This document shows, piece by piece, positions 19,128 through 28,178 of a DNA stretch of 64,000 bases. Position numbers and translations under genes: made by a program. The notes under the pieces were generated by a model that had not been told where the DNA came from, made no database searches, and was given only the letters and a program-made list of their open reading frames with translations. Positions within the stretch are counted from its first letter, which is position 1; each line of letters begins with the position of its first letter. Origin of the DNA: Bryobacterales bacterium (GTDB lineage Bacteria; Acidobacteriota; Terriglobia; Bryobacterales; Bryobacteraceae); the NCBI GenBank assembly GCA_020852175.1, contig JADZBH010000050.1, positions 46,038 to 110,037 on the forward strand, read 5' to 3'.

Positions 19128-20570
19128 GCGCACGCGGCGATCCGTGACCGGCCTGGCCGCCTCGCCGAGGGAGGCTTCGGCCTCGTCGCGGGCCTCTGCC
19201 GGGGAGGCTTCCGCCTCCTCTGCTTCCTCTTCCTCCGCTTCTTCGTCTTCTTCTGCGGCGCGTTCGGTGTCTTCGCTCGGGTCTTCCAGCAACTGATTCC
19301 CGCGCGCCACCATGCCCATGATGATGCAGGTGTAGCCGGTGATTTCCAGGAAGCTCCAGCGGTCGCCGAATACGTTCAGGAGCGCCACGCAGACCATATA
19401 GCCCAGGCCGCCGACGGCAAGGCCCGAGAGCATGCGGTCGTCATCGCTGGCATCCCGGTAGAGACGCCAACAACTCCAGATGGCGGCGGCGAGCAGGGCA
19501 AGGTAGACGAGCAGCCCGAGTATGCCCATTTCGGCGAGGAGCCGGAGGTAGTAGTTGTGCGTGTCGTGGAGACCGCCGTAACCGGCCAGCAGCCGGAAGG
19601 TGTCGAAGCCGGACCCGAATAGCGGGTTGGACATGAACATGTCCAGGGCAAGAGTCCACATGACCATGCGCCCGGCGGCGGAAGATTCCAGCGCGCCGTC
19701 GCTGGTATGCAGCATGGTGACGCGGTCGATCACGGCTCCGGGAACCAGCGCGTAACCGCCGGCGAGCGTGACGATCAGAACGCCCGCCGTGACCACCAGC
19801 AACATGCGGCGTTTCAACAGGCAGACCAGAAGGAAGCTGATGGCCAGTGCGACATAAGCGCCGCGGGAGAACGTGAACACCACGCAAACGGTGGTGATGA
19901 TAGCCAGCAGTGTGAGCGCCTGGCGTTCCAGAAATTTGCGCGTGGCGGCGAAGCCGAACAGAAACACGGCCATCTGGGCGAAGAAAGCCGCGACGCCATT
20001 CTCACCGGCGATGGGCATGGTGCCCATGTCCCGCAGTCCGTAGGAGAAGTTGGTGAAGCTGCGCCCGCGAAGGCTGAACAGGAAGCCGCGGTCGGACCAG
20101 GCGAGCCCCGCGCACATAAGGGCTATGGCGATGAACATCTGTTTCCGCGTGCGGATGGCGCCCATGGCCAGAAAGGGGATGAGAAAGATGCGGGCGTAGT
20201 TCTTCCAATTGGAGAAGCGTTCGTCGCCCTCGGTCAGCGGCAGCGGGAAGTCGTTCAGCAGCGATCCGGTCCACAGCGTGACGAAGGTGAGAGCCCAGAG
20301 AGCGAAGATCGGAACCCGGAAGGACGCCTTGGAGAAAAGTGTATTGCCCTTCAGAATGATGCCGATGGCGACGGCGATCAGGACGAAGTCCACCAGTTGA
20401 GCGCCATAGGGCATCTCGTGGAGCTTATAGCGGACGGTCTGATTGGGGATGAGCGGAATGAGAACGAAGAGACCCACGGCGGGCATGCGCACGATGGAAA
20501 CCAGCGCGCCCGCGATCAGCGCCAGGTAGAGAACGATGAGAACGTACGGGCCTAAACCTAATCCAAGCAT
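19116..20570 (-). CDS. O-antigen ligase/polymerase family protein with acidic C-terminal tail
   Basis: Polytopic protein with DTHNYYLRLLAEMGILGLLVYLALL typical of Wzy/WaaL-type; tail DEEAEEEEAEEAEASPAEARDEAEAS. Confidence 0.82.
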   Translation of the reverse strand: MLGLGLGPYVLIVLYLALIAGALVSIVRMPAVGLFVLIPLIPNQTVRYKLHEMPYGAQLVDFVLIAVAIGIILKGNTLFSKASFRVPIFALWALTFVTLWTGSLLNDFPLPLTEGDERFSNWKNYARIFLIPFLAMGAIRTRKQMFIAIALMCAGLAWSDRGFLFSLRGRSFTNFSYGLRDMGTMPIAGENGVAAFFAQMAVFLFGFAATRKFLERQALTLLAIITTVCVVFTFSRGAYVALAISFLLVCLLKRRMLLVVTAGVLIVTLAGGYALVPGAVIDRVTMLHTSDGALESSAAGRMVMWTLALDMFMSNPLFGSGFDTFRLLAGYGGLHDTHNYYLRLLAEMGILGLLVYLALLAAAIWSCWRLYRDASDDDRMLSGLAVGGLGYMVCVALLNVFGDRWSFLEITGYTCIIMGMVARGNQLLEDPSEDTERAAEEDEEAEEEEAEEAEASPAEARDEAEASLGEAARPVTDRRVRSAC

Positions 20571-20594
20571 GGAAAATCACCTTCGCCGGAGCCG

Positions 20595-21281
20595 TCAGGC
20601 GGCCCGGGCCGTAACCAGATAATGCGTGCCGCGCTGGATCCGGATGGCGGTGAAACCGGCGCGTTCCAGGGCACGCGTGATGGAGGCGTCGGTTTGAAAG
20701 GAGGCATAGCCTTTTCGGGGAAAGTCGATCAGTTTCTGGGCGGCATGGAACAACAACCCATTCACAAGACTAAAGCTCATGAGCACCATGCCGCGGAGGC
20801 TCTCCTCCTTCATCAGCTGTTTCTGTTTATCCCAGGAGTGAAGAGTCATCCAGACGCTGCCCCGCGGTTTCAGAACCCGGCGCACCTCGCCGAGACTGCG
20901 TGTGAGATCGGTATACGGGAGCGAGGTGCGCGCGATCACCATATCGAAAGTCGAGGCGGCGTAGGGAAGAGCTTCCGCGCGGCAGCAGGTGAAACGGACG
21001 TTCTCGCTGAGCGTGCGGCCGAAGCGCATGGAGTCCATGTCGATGTCGCAACCGAAGGAAACAATGCCGGGACGGATGGCTTTGAGGGTTTGTCCGGCGC
21101 CGCACCCGAGGTCGAGGACCTGGTGATGAGGCGGAGGAACGGGCGGGTTGAGATGGCGCGGATGGGAGGGATCGAGGCTGATGGCAAGTTCGGCGAGGTT
21201 GTATTCAATAGCATTTTTCATGTAAGCCCAGTACGGTCCATACCGTGATGTATACCGGACCATAAGCAACTGCATTGCCAC
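20595..21281 (-). CDS. SAM-dependent methyltransferase
   Basis: VLDLGCGAGQTLKAIRPGIVSFGCDIDMDSMRFGR...AEALPYAASTFDMVIARTSLPYT. Confidence 0.88.
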   Translation of the reverse strand: MAMQLLMVRYTSRYGPYWAYMKNAIEYNLAELAISLDPSHPRHLNPPVPPPHHQVLDLGCGAGQTLKAIRPGIVSFGCDIDMDSMRFGRTLSENVRFTCCRAEALPYAASTFDMVIARTSLPYTDLTRSLGEVRRVLKPRGSVWMTLHSWDKQKQLMKEESLRGMVLMSFSLVNGLLFHAAQKLIDFPRKGYASFQTDASITRALERAGFTAIRIQRGTHYLVTARAA

Positions 21282-21347
21282 GCTGAACGCTTGGAATCAC
21301 ACGGTTTGCGGCGGTTCGGGGTACCTGGTGCGGAGAAAGATTTTCCA

Positions 21348-22550
21348 CTAGTCCGCATTCGTGGGAAAGGCGGAACCGGTGCGGCTGGCCCCCTTGCCTC
21401 GGGGCGAAGAGGAGGCGCTACCGCCGTTGATTTCTCCAGGGTACAGGATGTCCACGTTGCGGCGGTCCAGAACAGTGTGTTGGGTGTAGGCGGCTGGAGC
21501 CACGGCATCGCCCGCTGCCATGGCGCAGGCGAGTTTCACCAGGCGTTCTCCGTAACGTTCAGGAAAATAGGCGACTGAGGCCAGGAAGGCGCTACCCGGG
21601 CGGCGGATCTCCAGGCGGCCCTCGCGCATGGCGTTGTGACCCACGATGGCCACCGATTTTTCACGCCGGGCCGAGCGAACCGCCTCCACCACGCCGATGG
21701 CGCTGATGTCGTTGAATCCGGAGACCAACAGGCGCGCGCTGGGGTCGAGTTGCTTGAGTAGCGCCGCCATGGCGAGGTAGCTGGCCTGGCGGTCGGCGTT
21801 GCCGTGAAGGTGGATGACGCGGGATTCCTCGACGCGGGGCAGCACGTCGCGGAGCCCCACCAGAACCCCGGCCAGGCGTGCCTGGACATTGGTGCTGGTC
21901 TGGGCGCCCTCCACCAGGACAACCTGGTCAAAGCTCCCGTTCCAGCGCTCGCGGGCGAAGTTGCCCAACGCCTGGCCGGCGAGTTTACCGGCCTGGTAGT
22001 TGTTAGCTCCAAAGTAGACGCCGCCCGGGATGGGGCGTTCCACGGTGATAAACGGACGGCCGTTGCTGGTGAGATGGTCGGCCATCATGTGGCCAATAGA
22101 TTCAACGGGCTGGAAGAATATGGCGATATCGACGCGCGCTTCGATCAGCGTTTCGGCGCTGCGCATGGCTTGGTGAACGTCGTCATGGTCGTTGTGCAGG
22201 AGCATGATGTCGATTCCCGCCAGCCGGGCCGCGGACTGGAGCGACGCAGTGACATCCTCGCGGAAGGTGTTGCCGGTGAGCGGAGCGGCATAGCCGATCA
22301 GCAACCTGCGGCGGCGGCTCGTGGCCCGGTAACGCTTGCTTTCGTCACGGGAGACGTAGCCGCGCTGCTCCAGCGTGGTCAGCAGACGGTAGACAGCCAG
22401 CCGCTGGATGCCCGTATGGGTGGCGATCTCATGAATGCCTATGGGGTGGCCAGCGCGTTCCACGGTTTCCAGAACGGTGAGTCCCTTGTCGAGCGTGCCT
22501 GCTCCGGCGCGGCGCGCTGTTTTTTTCAACGCTGGTCTTGACTTCTCCAT
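21348..22550 (-). CDS. Transcriptional regulator: IclR-type winged HTH fused to periplasmic-binding (RbsB/LacI-like) sensor domain
   Basis: LDKGLTVLETVERAGHPIGIHEIATHTGIQRLAVYRLLTTLEQRGYVSRD followed by LIGYAAPLTGNTFREDVTASLQSAARLAGIDIMLLHNDHDDVHQAMRSAETLIEARVDIAIFF; start MEKSRPALKK at 22550 preferred. Confidence 0.82.
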   Translation of the reverse strand: MEKSRPALKKTARRAGAGTLDKGLTVLETVERAGHPIGIHEIATHTGIQRLAVYRLLTTLEQRGYVSRDESKRYRATSRRRRLLIGYAAPLTGNTFREDVTASLQSAARLAGIDIMLLHNDHDDVHQAMRSAETLIEARVDIAIFFQPVESIGHMMADHLTSNGRPFITVERPIPGGVYFGANNYQAGKLAGQALGNFARERWNGSFDQVVLVEGAQTSTNVQARLAGVLVGLRDVLPRVEESRVIHLHGNADRQASYLAMAALLKQLDPSARLLVSGFNDISAIGVVEAVRSARREKSVAIVGHNAMREGRLEIRRPGSAFLASVAYFPERYGERLVKLACAMAAGDAVAPAAYTQHTVLDRRNVDILYPGEINGGSASSSPRGKGASRTGSAFPTNAD

Positions 22551-22578
22551 GGGATTGACATAACAAGTATGCATCAAA

Positions 22579-23496
22579 ATGAACCCGAGAGATTATTATT
22601 TGAACATTCTCGTTGTGGGTTTGCTGGCCGCATTCGGTGTTCCAGGCGCATCCGGCCAGGAGCAGGCACGCGATTGGGCCTCGATCGTGGGGCAGCGATT
22701 CCGCGTGGAACGCGACGTGGTGTACCGCACGGCGCCGGGCGGCATGGAGTTGAAGCTGGACTTTTACATGCCTTATGACAAGAAGCCAGGCCCGACGATG
22801 GTGTACATCCATGGCGGCGGCTGGGCGAACGGAAGCAAGGAACAGTACGTCCTGTGGTATCTGCCGTATCTCCAGTTGGGCTTTCGCGTGGTGGCGGTGC
22901 AATACCGGTTGAGCGGCGTGGCGCCGGCGCCCGCCGGAGTGGAGGATTGCCGGTGTGCGTTCCGGTGGATCGCGCGCCACGGGGCCCAGTACGGTGTCGA
23001 TCCGGACAACTTGATTCTGACGGGCGGTTCGGCGGGCGGGCACCTGGTGCTGTTGACGGCGATGCTGGACGATTCGTTCGACGCCGCATGCGGCGATACG
23101 GGGCCAGCGCCGCGGGCGCGGGCGGTGGTGAACTATTACGGCCCCACGGATCTGGAGGAGATGTTCGTGGCCGGGCAGCCGTCCGTGGTGAAGTGGCTGC
23201 GGGGGCCAGGAGACCAGCGGGCGCTGGCGCGGAAGCTCTCGCCGTTGCGGTGGGTGAAGCCCGGTGTTCCTCCTGTGCTGACGCTGCACGGCGAGGCGGA
23301 CAAAACGGTTCCGGTCAGCCACGGCATCCGCCTGCATGAGGCGTTGACCAAGGCGGGCGTGGAGAACCGGTTGGTGACCATTCCCGGCGGCGCCCATGGC
23401 CGCCACACCTGGACCGACGCGGACACGATTCGTGCGCAGAGGGCCATCGAGGAGTTTCTGGGCAAGTATGCGGCCGCGGGGCGGCCGTCCAAGTAA
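22579..23496 (+). CDS. Secreted alpha/beta hydrolase (esterase/acetyl-hydrolase-like)
   Basis: VYIHGGGWANGSKEQ, LTGGSAGGHLVLL, HGEADKTVPVSHGIRLHEAL; the true start may be the TTG at 22600 behind gagag. Confidence 0.85.
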   Translation: MNPRDYYLNILVVGLLAAFGVPGASGQEQARDWASIVGQRFRVERDVVYRTAPGGMELKLDFYMPYDKKPGPTMVYIHGGGWANGSKEQYVLWYLPYLQLGFRVVAVQYRLSGVAPAPAGVEDCRCAFRWIARHGAQYGVDPDNLILTGGSAGGHLVLLTAMLDDSFDAACGDTGPAPRARAVVNYYGPTDLEEMFVAGQPSVVKWLRGPGDQRALARKLSPLRWVKPGVPPVLTLHGEADKTVPVSHGIRLHEALTKAGVENRLVTIPGGAHGRHTWTDADTIRAQRAIEEFLGKYAAAGRPSK

Positions 23497-23509
23497 TAAA
23501 GGAGTCAAG

Positions 23510-26500
23510 ATGTTGAATCAATGCCACCGTCTGGCGATCCGGATGTTGTTCTGTGCGTTCGCGGCCGCGTCCTGTTACGCGCAGACCATTACTGGGACCA
23601 TTGTCGGATCGGTTGTCGATCCCAGCGGCGCCGCGCTCACGGGCGCCGAGGTTTCCGCCGTGCAGAAAGCCACGGGCGCCAAGCGCACGGTGCACTCCAA
23701 CGAGCAGGGTGATTTTCTGGTGGGAAGCTTGCAGCCTGGCGAATACAGCGTCTCGGTGTCGCGCGACGGTTTCAAGACGGCGCAGAGAACCGGCATCGTG
23801 CTCTCGTCGGCCGAAACGCTGCCCGTGGGCCGGATCGCGCTGGAGATCGGCTCGATTTCCGAACAGGTGTCGGTGACGGCCGAAGGGGTGGCCGTGCAGG
23901 TGGCCAGTTCGGAGCGTGCCGGCGTGATCAGCAGTTCACAGTTAGAGAACCTGATGACGAAGGGGCGGAACGCCATGACGCTGCTGACCCTGCTGCCGGG
24001 CGTGGTGGACGGCCAGGGCGTGGGCAGCCAGGAACGTATCGACCGTAACTTCGATTTGAACGTGCAGGGCAACCGGCGCAACGCGAACACGGTGACCGTG
24101 GACGGTATGCCGGTGAACCCGATGGGCAACAACTTCAACGGCGTGGTGATGGTGAGCCAGGACGCCATCGCCGAGGTGAAGGTCCTGATGTCCAACTACC
24201 CGGCCGAGTACGGCCGCTCGACGGGCGCCACGGTGAACTTCGTCACCAAGTCCGGCACGAAGGACTTCCACGGCCTGTTTTCCTACTTCAAACGCCACGA
24301 GCAGTTCAACGCGAACGACTTCTTCAACAACCGGCTCAGCCGGCCGAAGGCGCGCTACCGTTACAACACGTGGAATTACAACATTGGCGGTCCGGTGCCC
24401 ATCTCGAAAATCAACAAGAACCGGGACAAGCTGTTCTTTTTCTGGTCGCAGGAGTTCTGGCCACTCACCGTGCCCACCTCCATCGCGCAATTGACCGTGC
24501 CGACGCTGTTGGAGCGGCGGGGCGACTTCACGCAGTCCATCGACCTGAACGGGCGCGTGATTCCGGTGACCGACCCCACGTCGAGGCAGGTGTTTCCGGG
24601 CAACGTCGTGCCGGCGAGCCGTCTGGACCAGAGCGGTCTGGCCCTGTTGAAGGTGTTCCCCGATCCCAACTTCAGCGATCGCGGCGTCTCCGGCGGGCGT
24701 TACAACTATGTGTTCCAGTCTGAAAACCAGACGCCGATACGCATGGAAAACGCCCGTGTGGATTACAACATCCGGCAGAACCATTCACTCGCGTTCACGC
24801 TGGCCTCTTATGTGGACCAGCAGAGCGGAGCGGTAGGCATCCTGACCTCGGGTTCGACGACCAACTGGCCCCAGATGAAGAAGACCTACCGGCTGCACGG
24901 CCAGGGCTACATTCTGCGCTATACGGGCGTGCTGTCGCCGACGCTGATCAACGAAACCAGCTTTGGCTGGACGCGGCGTCCCGAGGGCAACAGCGCGGAG
25001 GAGGCCGAAATCAAGCGCAACCAGAAGGTGACGGCGGGCTACACGGCCGGACAGTTCAACCCGGAGATCAATCCGCTGGGGTTGATTCCGAACGCCAACT
25101 TCGGCGGCGTCACCAACCCGGCCACCCTCTACATGGAGGGCCGCTTTCCGTTCTACCAGAAGCTGCACGCCTTCAACCTGACCAACAACCTCACCAAGGT
25201 GATGGGAAGCCATACGTTCAAGACGGGTATCATGGTGGAGCGCAACTATCAGGGCTCCTTGAGCGACGGGCAGTACACGGGCACCTTCAATTTCCAGCCA
25301 ACGGTGAACAATCCGCTCGATAGCGGGTATGCCTACTCCAACGCGGCGCTGGGGGTGTTTCAAACCTATTCGGAGGCGTCCAGCCGGGTGATTCTCAGTT
25401 TCCGGCAGCACGCCGTGGAATGGTTCGTGCAGGACACCTGGCGCGCCACGCGGCGGCTGACGTTGGAATTGGGAATGCGTTTCCATCATCTGACGCCGAT
25501 CTACATGCGGTCCGACCGGTTGACGACATTCGCTCCGGAGTTGTACAACGCAAGCCAGGGTGTGCAGTTGATCCGCCCGGCGCGCGTGAATAACGTACGC
25601 GTGGGCGTCCATCCAGTGACCGGCGCGGTGCTGCCGGCGACCCTGATTGGCGCCATCGCGCCCGGCACGGGGAATCCGACCAACGGCATGGCCGTGGCTG
25701 GCCAGAATGGCTTCCCGCGGGGACTGATCTCCGGCTATGGCATTCAGTTCGGACCGCGCATCGGCTTTGCGTACGACGTGTTCGGCACGGGCAAGACGGC
25801 GATCCGCGGCGGCTTCGGCCAGTTCTACGGACGTCCGAACATGTCGGAAAACCTGCTGCGGTTCTCCGCGCAGCCACCGTTGATCTCGACGCCGACCGTC
25901 TACTACGGCATGTTGAACAGCCTGACCTCCTCTGCCGGTTCGATCTTCCCGCAGGGCGTCAATGCGTTCGACCGCAGCGACCGTGTGCCGCGCATCATGA
26001 ATTTCAGCCTCTCCGTGCAACAAAACATCGGCTGGAACACGGTGGTGGACGTGGGTTACGTGGGCTCGCTCGGACGAAACCAACTCTGGATTCGCGATCT
26101 GAACCCGATTCCGGCCGGGGCGAACTTCGATCCGCGCAACGCCGATCCGTCGAATCCGTCCACGCCGCTGACCTCGTCGTTCCTGCGGCCCATCGTCGGC
26201 TACAACGACATTCTGATGTCGGAGCCGGCGGCGTCGTCCAACTATCATTCGATGCAGGTGACGGCGCGGCGGCGCTTCGCCAAGGGGTTCCAGTTCGGCA
26301 TGGCCTGGACCTGGTCCAAGTCGATGAACTACAACAATTTCGATACGAACCCGGTGAGCGTGCTGCTGCCGGTGCGCGTTTGGAACTATGGTTTGTCTTC
26401 CGCGGACCGTACGCACAACGCGCGCATCGACTGGACCTGGGACATCCCGGCGCCGAAGTTGGCGAACAAGGTGGCGCACTTCGTGGCCCGGGACTGGCAG

Positions 26501-26965
26501 CTTTCCGGTATCACCAGTTTCGGGTCGGGCGCCCCGCTGGGCGTCGGCTACACGCTGGTGACGGCGCAAGACATCACGGGCACGGCGAGCCAGGCGGCGC
26601 GCCTGAATCTTACGGGAAATCCCATCATCCCGAAGGGCGAACGCACTTTCAGCCGCAACTTCGATCCGTCGGTGTTCCGGCTGCCGGCGCGGGGCACGTT
26701 CGGCAACTCGGCCACGACGCAGATTCGTGGGCCGGGCATCAACAACTGGGATATCTCGCTGCTGAAGACGTTCCCGGTGCATGAACGCCTGCGCGTGCAG
26801 TTCCGGGCCGAGGCTTACAACGCCTTCAACCATACGCAATTCGCGTCGCTGGATACCACGGCGCGGTTCGACGCGCAGGGCAACCAGGTGAACTCGCGGC
26901 TGGGCGAATTCCTCGCCGCGCGCGCGCCGCGCATCATGCAGCTTGCCCTGAGGCTCTACTTCTAA
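23510..26965 (+). CDS. TonB-dependent receptor with N-terminal carboxypeptidase-regulatory-like domain
   Basis: ORF 23396..26965; ATG 23510 behind ggag; signal peptide; TITGTIVGSVVDPSGAALTGAEVSAVQKATGAKRTV; plug and barrel, ends APRIMQLALRLYF. Confidence 0.92.
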   Translation: MLNQCHRLAIRMLFCAFAAASCYAQTITGTIVGSVVDPSGAALTGAEVSAVQKATGAKRTVHSNEQGDFLVGSLQPGEYSVSVSRDGFKTAQRTGIVLSSAETLPVGRIALEIGSISEQVSVTAEGVAVQVASSERAGVISSSQLENLMTKGRNAMTLLTLLPGVVDGQGVGSQERIDRNFDLNVQGNRRNANTVTVDGMPVNPMGNNFNGVVMVSQDAIAEVKVLMSNYPAEYGRSTGATVNFVTKSGTKDFHGLFSYFKRHEQFNANDFFNNRLSRPKARYRYNTWNYNIGGPVPISKINKNRDKLFFFWSQEFWPLTVPTSIAQLTVPTLLERRGDFTQSIDLNGRVIPVTDPTSRQVFPGNVVPASRLDQSGLALLKVFPDPNFSDRGVSGGRYNYVFQSENQTPIRMENARVDYNIRQNHSLAFTLASYVDQQSGAVGILTSGSTTNWPQMKKTYRLHGQGYILRYTGVLSPTLINETSFGWTRRPEGNSAEEAEIKRNQKVTAGYTAGQFNPEINPLGLIPNANFGGVTNPATLYMEGRFPFYQKLHAFNLTNNLTKVMGSHTFKTGIMVERNYQGSLSDGQYTGTFNFQPTVNNPLDSGYAYSNAALGVFQTYSEASSRVILSFRQHAVEWFVQDTWRATRRLTLELGMRFHHLTPIYMRSDRLTTFAPELYNASQGVQLIRPARVNNVRVGVHPVTGAVLPATLIGAIAPGTGNPTNGMAVAGQNGFPRGLISGYGIQFGPRIGFAYDVFGTGKTAIRGGFGQFYGRPNMSENLLRFSAQPPLISTPTVYYGMLNSLTSSAGSIFPQGVNAFDRSDRVPRIMNFSLSVQQNIGWNTVVDVGYVGSLGRNQLWIRDLNPIPAGANFDPRNADPSNPSTPLTSSFLRPIVGYNDILMSEPAASSNYHSMQVTARRRFAKGFQFGMAWTWSKSMNYNNFDTNPVSVLLPVRVWNYGLSSADRTHNARIDWTWDIPAPKLANKVAHFVARDWQLSGITSFGSGAPLGVGYTLVTAQDITGTASQAARLNLTGNPIIPKGERTFSRNFDPSVFRLPARGTFGNSATTQIRGPGINNWDISLLKTFPVHERLRVQFRAEAYNAFNHTQFASLDTTARFDAQGNQVNSRLGEFLAARAPRIMQLALRLYF

Positions 26966-26969
26966 GACA

Positions 26970-28178
26970 ATGCCCGCGCATCGAGCCTGGATCCTGTGCG
27001 CGCTGCTGTTTTTCGCCACGGCGCTGAGCTTCCTGGACCGCCAGGTGCTCAGCGTCCTGGCGCCGCAGTTGATCCACGAGTTTGGCATGTCCAATGCCGA
27101 GTACTCGCGCGTCGTGTTCGCCTTCGTGGCGAGCTATACGTTGATGTTCGCTTTCGGCGGACGGTTGATGGATACCCTTGGGACGAAACTGGGTTTGGCC
27201 CTTTCGGTGGGCGTGTGGTCTCTGGCCAGCGCGGCGCATGCACTGGCCACCGGAGCGTGGACGCTGGGCGCGGCGCGGTTGTTTCTCGGGGTGGGCGAGG
27301 GCGCCTGTTTTCCAGCGGCCACCAAGGGCGCCGTGGAGTGGATGCCGCCGGAAAAACGCGCGCTGGCGGTGGGGTTCGCCAATGGGGGCTCGGCGTTCGG
27401 CGCTGTGCTGGCGCCTCCCCTGACGGTGTGGTGGACGGCGATTTTCGGCTGGCGCGGAGCATTCATGGCGACGGCGCTGCTGGGAATTTTGTGGCTGGTG
27501 CTGTGGTTGAACGCCTTCCGGGGTTTGCCGCGCCAGGAGACGGTGGCGGCGGGCCGGACGGGTTTCGCATCGTTGCTGTCGAGGCCGGAGATGCGGCGGC
27601 TGATGATCGCCCGGTTTTGCTTCGACCCGGTGTTCTACTTCTACATGTTCTGGATTCCGCAGTATCTGTCGCGCGAACGCGGGCTGTCGCTGACCGAAAT
27701 CGGCAACCTGACCTGGATTCCATTTTTCGCCCTGGGAGTGACGAACATCGCCGCCGGACGGGCTTCCGACATTCTGGTGAAGCGCGGGTGGACGCCGCGC
27801 CGGGCGCGGTTGACGCTCATGTTCGCGGCCGCCGCGCTGACTCCCGCGTCATGGCTGGCCTCGACGGCGGGCACGGCCGTGATGGCCATTGGCCTGATGT
27901 CGATTCTCATGTTCGCGCACGGTATCTGGATCGCGAATTACATTACGCTGATAGGCGACACGGTGGCGCCCGGCGAGGTAGGCACCGCCGTGGGTTTAAC
28001 CGGCACGAGCGGAGGACTGGCGGGAATGGTGTCGAATCTGGTGGTGGGCCCGGTGGTGGATTCCACGGGCTTCGCGCCCGTGTTTCTCGTGTCGGCGCTG
28101 CTGTATCCGCTGGCGTGGTTGATTCTCGCGCTGCGGCGGAACAGGCCGGAGCGCCAGGTTGTGAAAGGAGTGGCATGA
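26970..28178 (+). CDS. MFS transporter (hexuronate/ACS-like)
   Basis: SFLDRQVLSVLAPQLIHEFGMSNAEYSRVVFAFVASYTLMFAFGGRLMDTLGTKLGL. Confidence 0.9.
   Translation: MPAHRAWILCALLFFATALSFLDRQVLSVLAPQLIHEFGMSNAEYSRVVFAFVASYTLMFAFGGRLMDTLGTKLGLALSVGVWSLASAAHALATGAWTLGAARLFLGVGEGACFPAATKGAVEWMPPEKRALAVGFANGGSAFGAVLAPPLTVWWTAIFGWRGAFMATALLGILWLVLWLNAFRGLPRQETVAAGRTGFASLLSRPEMRRLMIARFCFDPVFYFYMFWIPQYLSRERGLSLTEIGNLTWIPFFALGVTNIAAGRASDILVKRGWTPRRARLTLMFAAAALTPASWLASTAGTAVMAIGLMSILMFAHGIWIANYITLIGDTVAPGEVGTAVGLTGTSGGLAGMVSNLVVGPVVDSTGFAPVFLVSALLYPLAWLILALRRNRPERQVVKGVA

Noticed and set aside
24785-27094. 769-aa minus-strand ORF opposite the TonB receptor
   Set aside because: Low-complexity Arg/His-rich antisense translation; the plus strand has clear TonB-receptor coding content.
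26996-28174. N-terminal extension of the isomerase-like ORF
   Set aside because: Out-of-frame translation of the MFS gene; the ATGA-coupled start at 28175 is far better.
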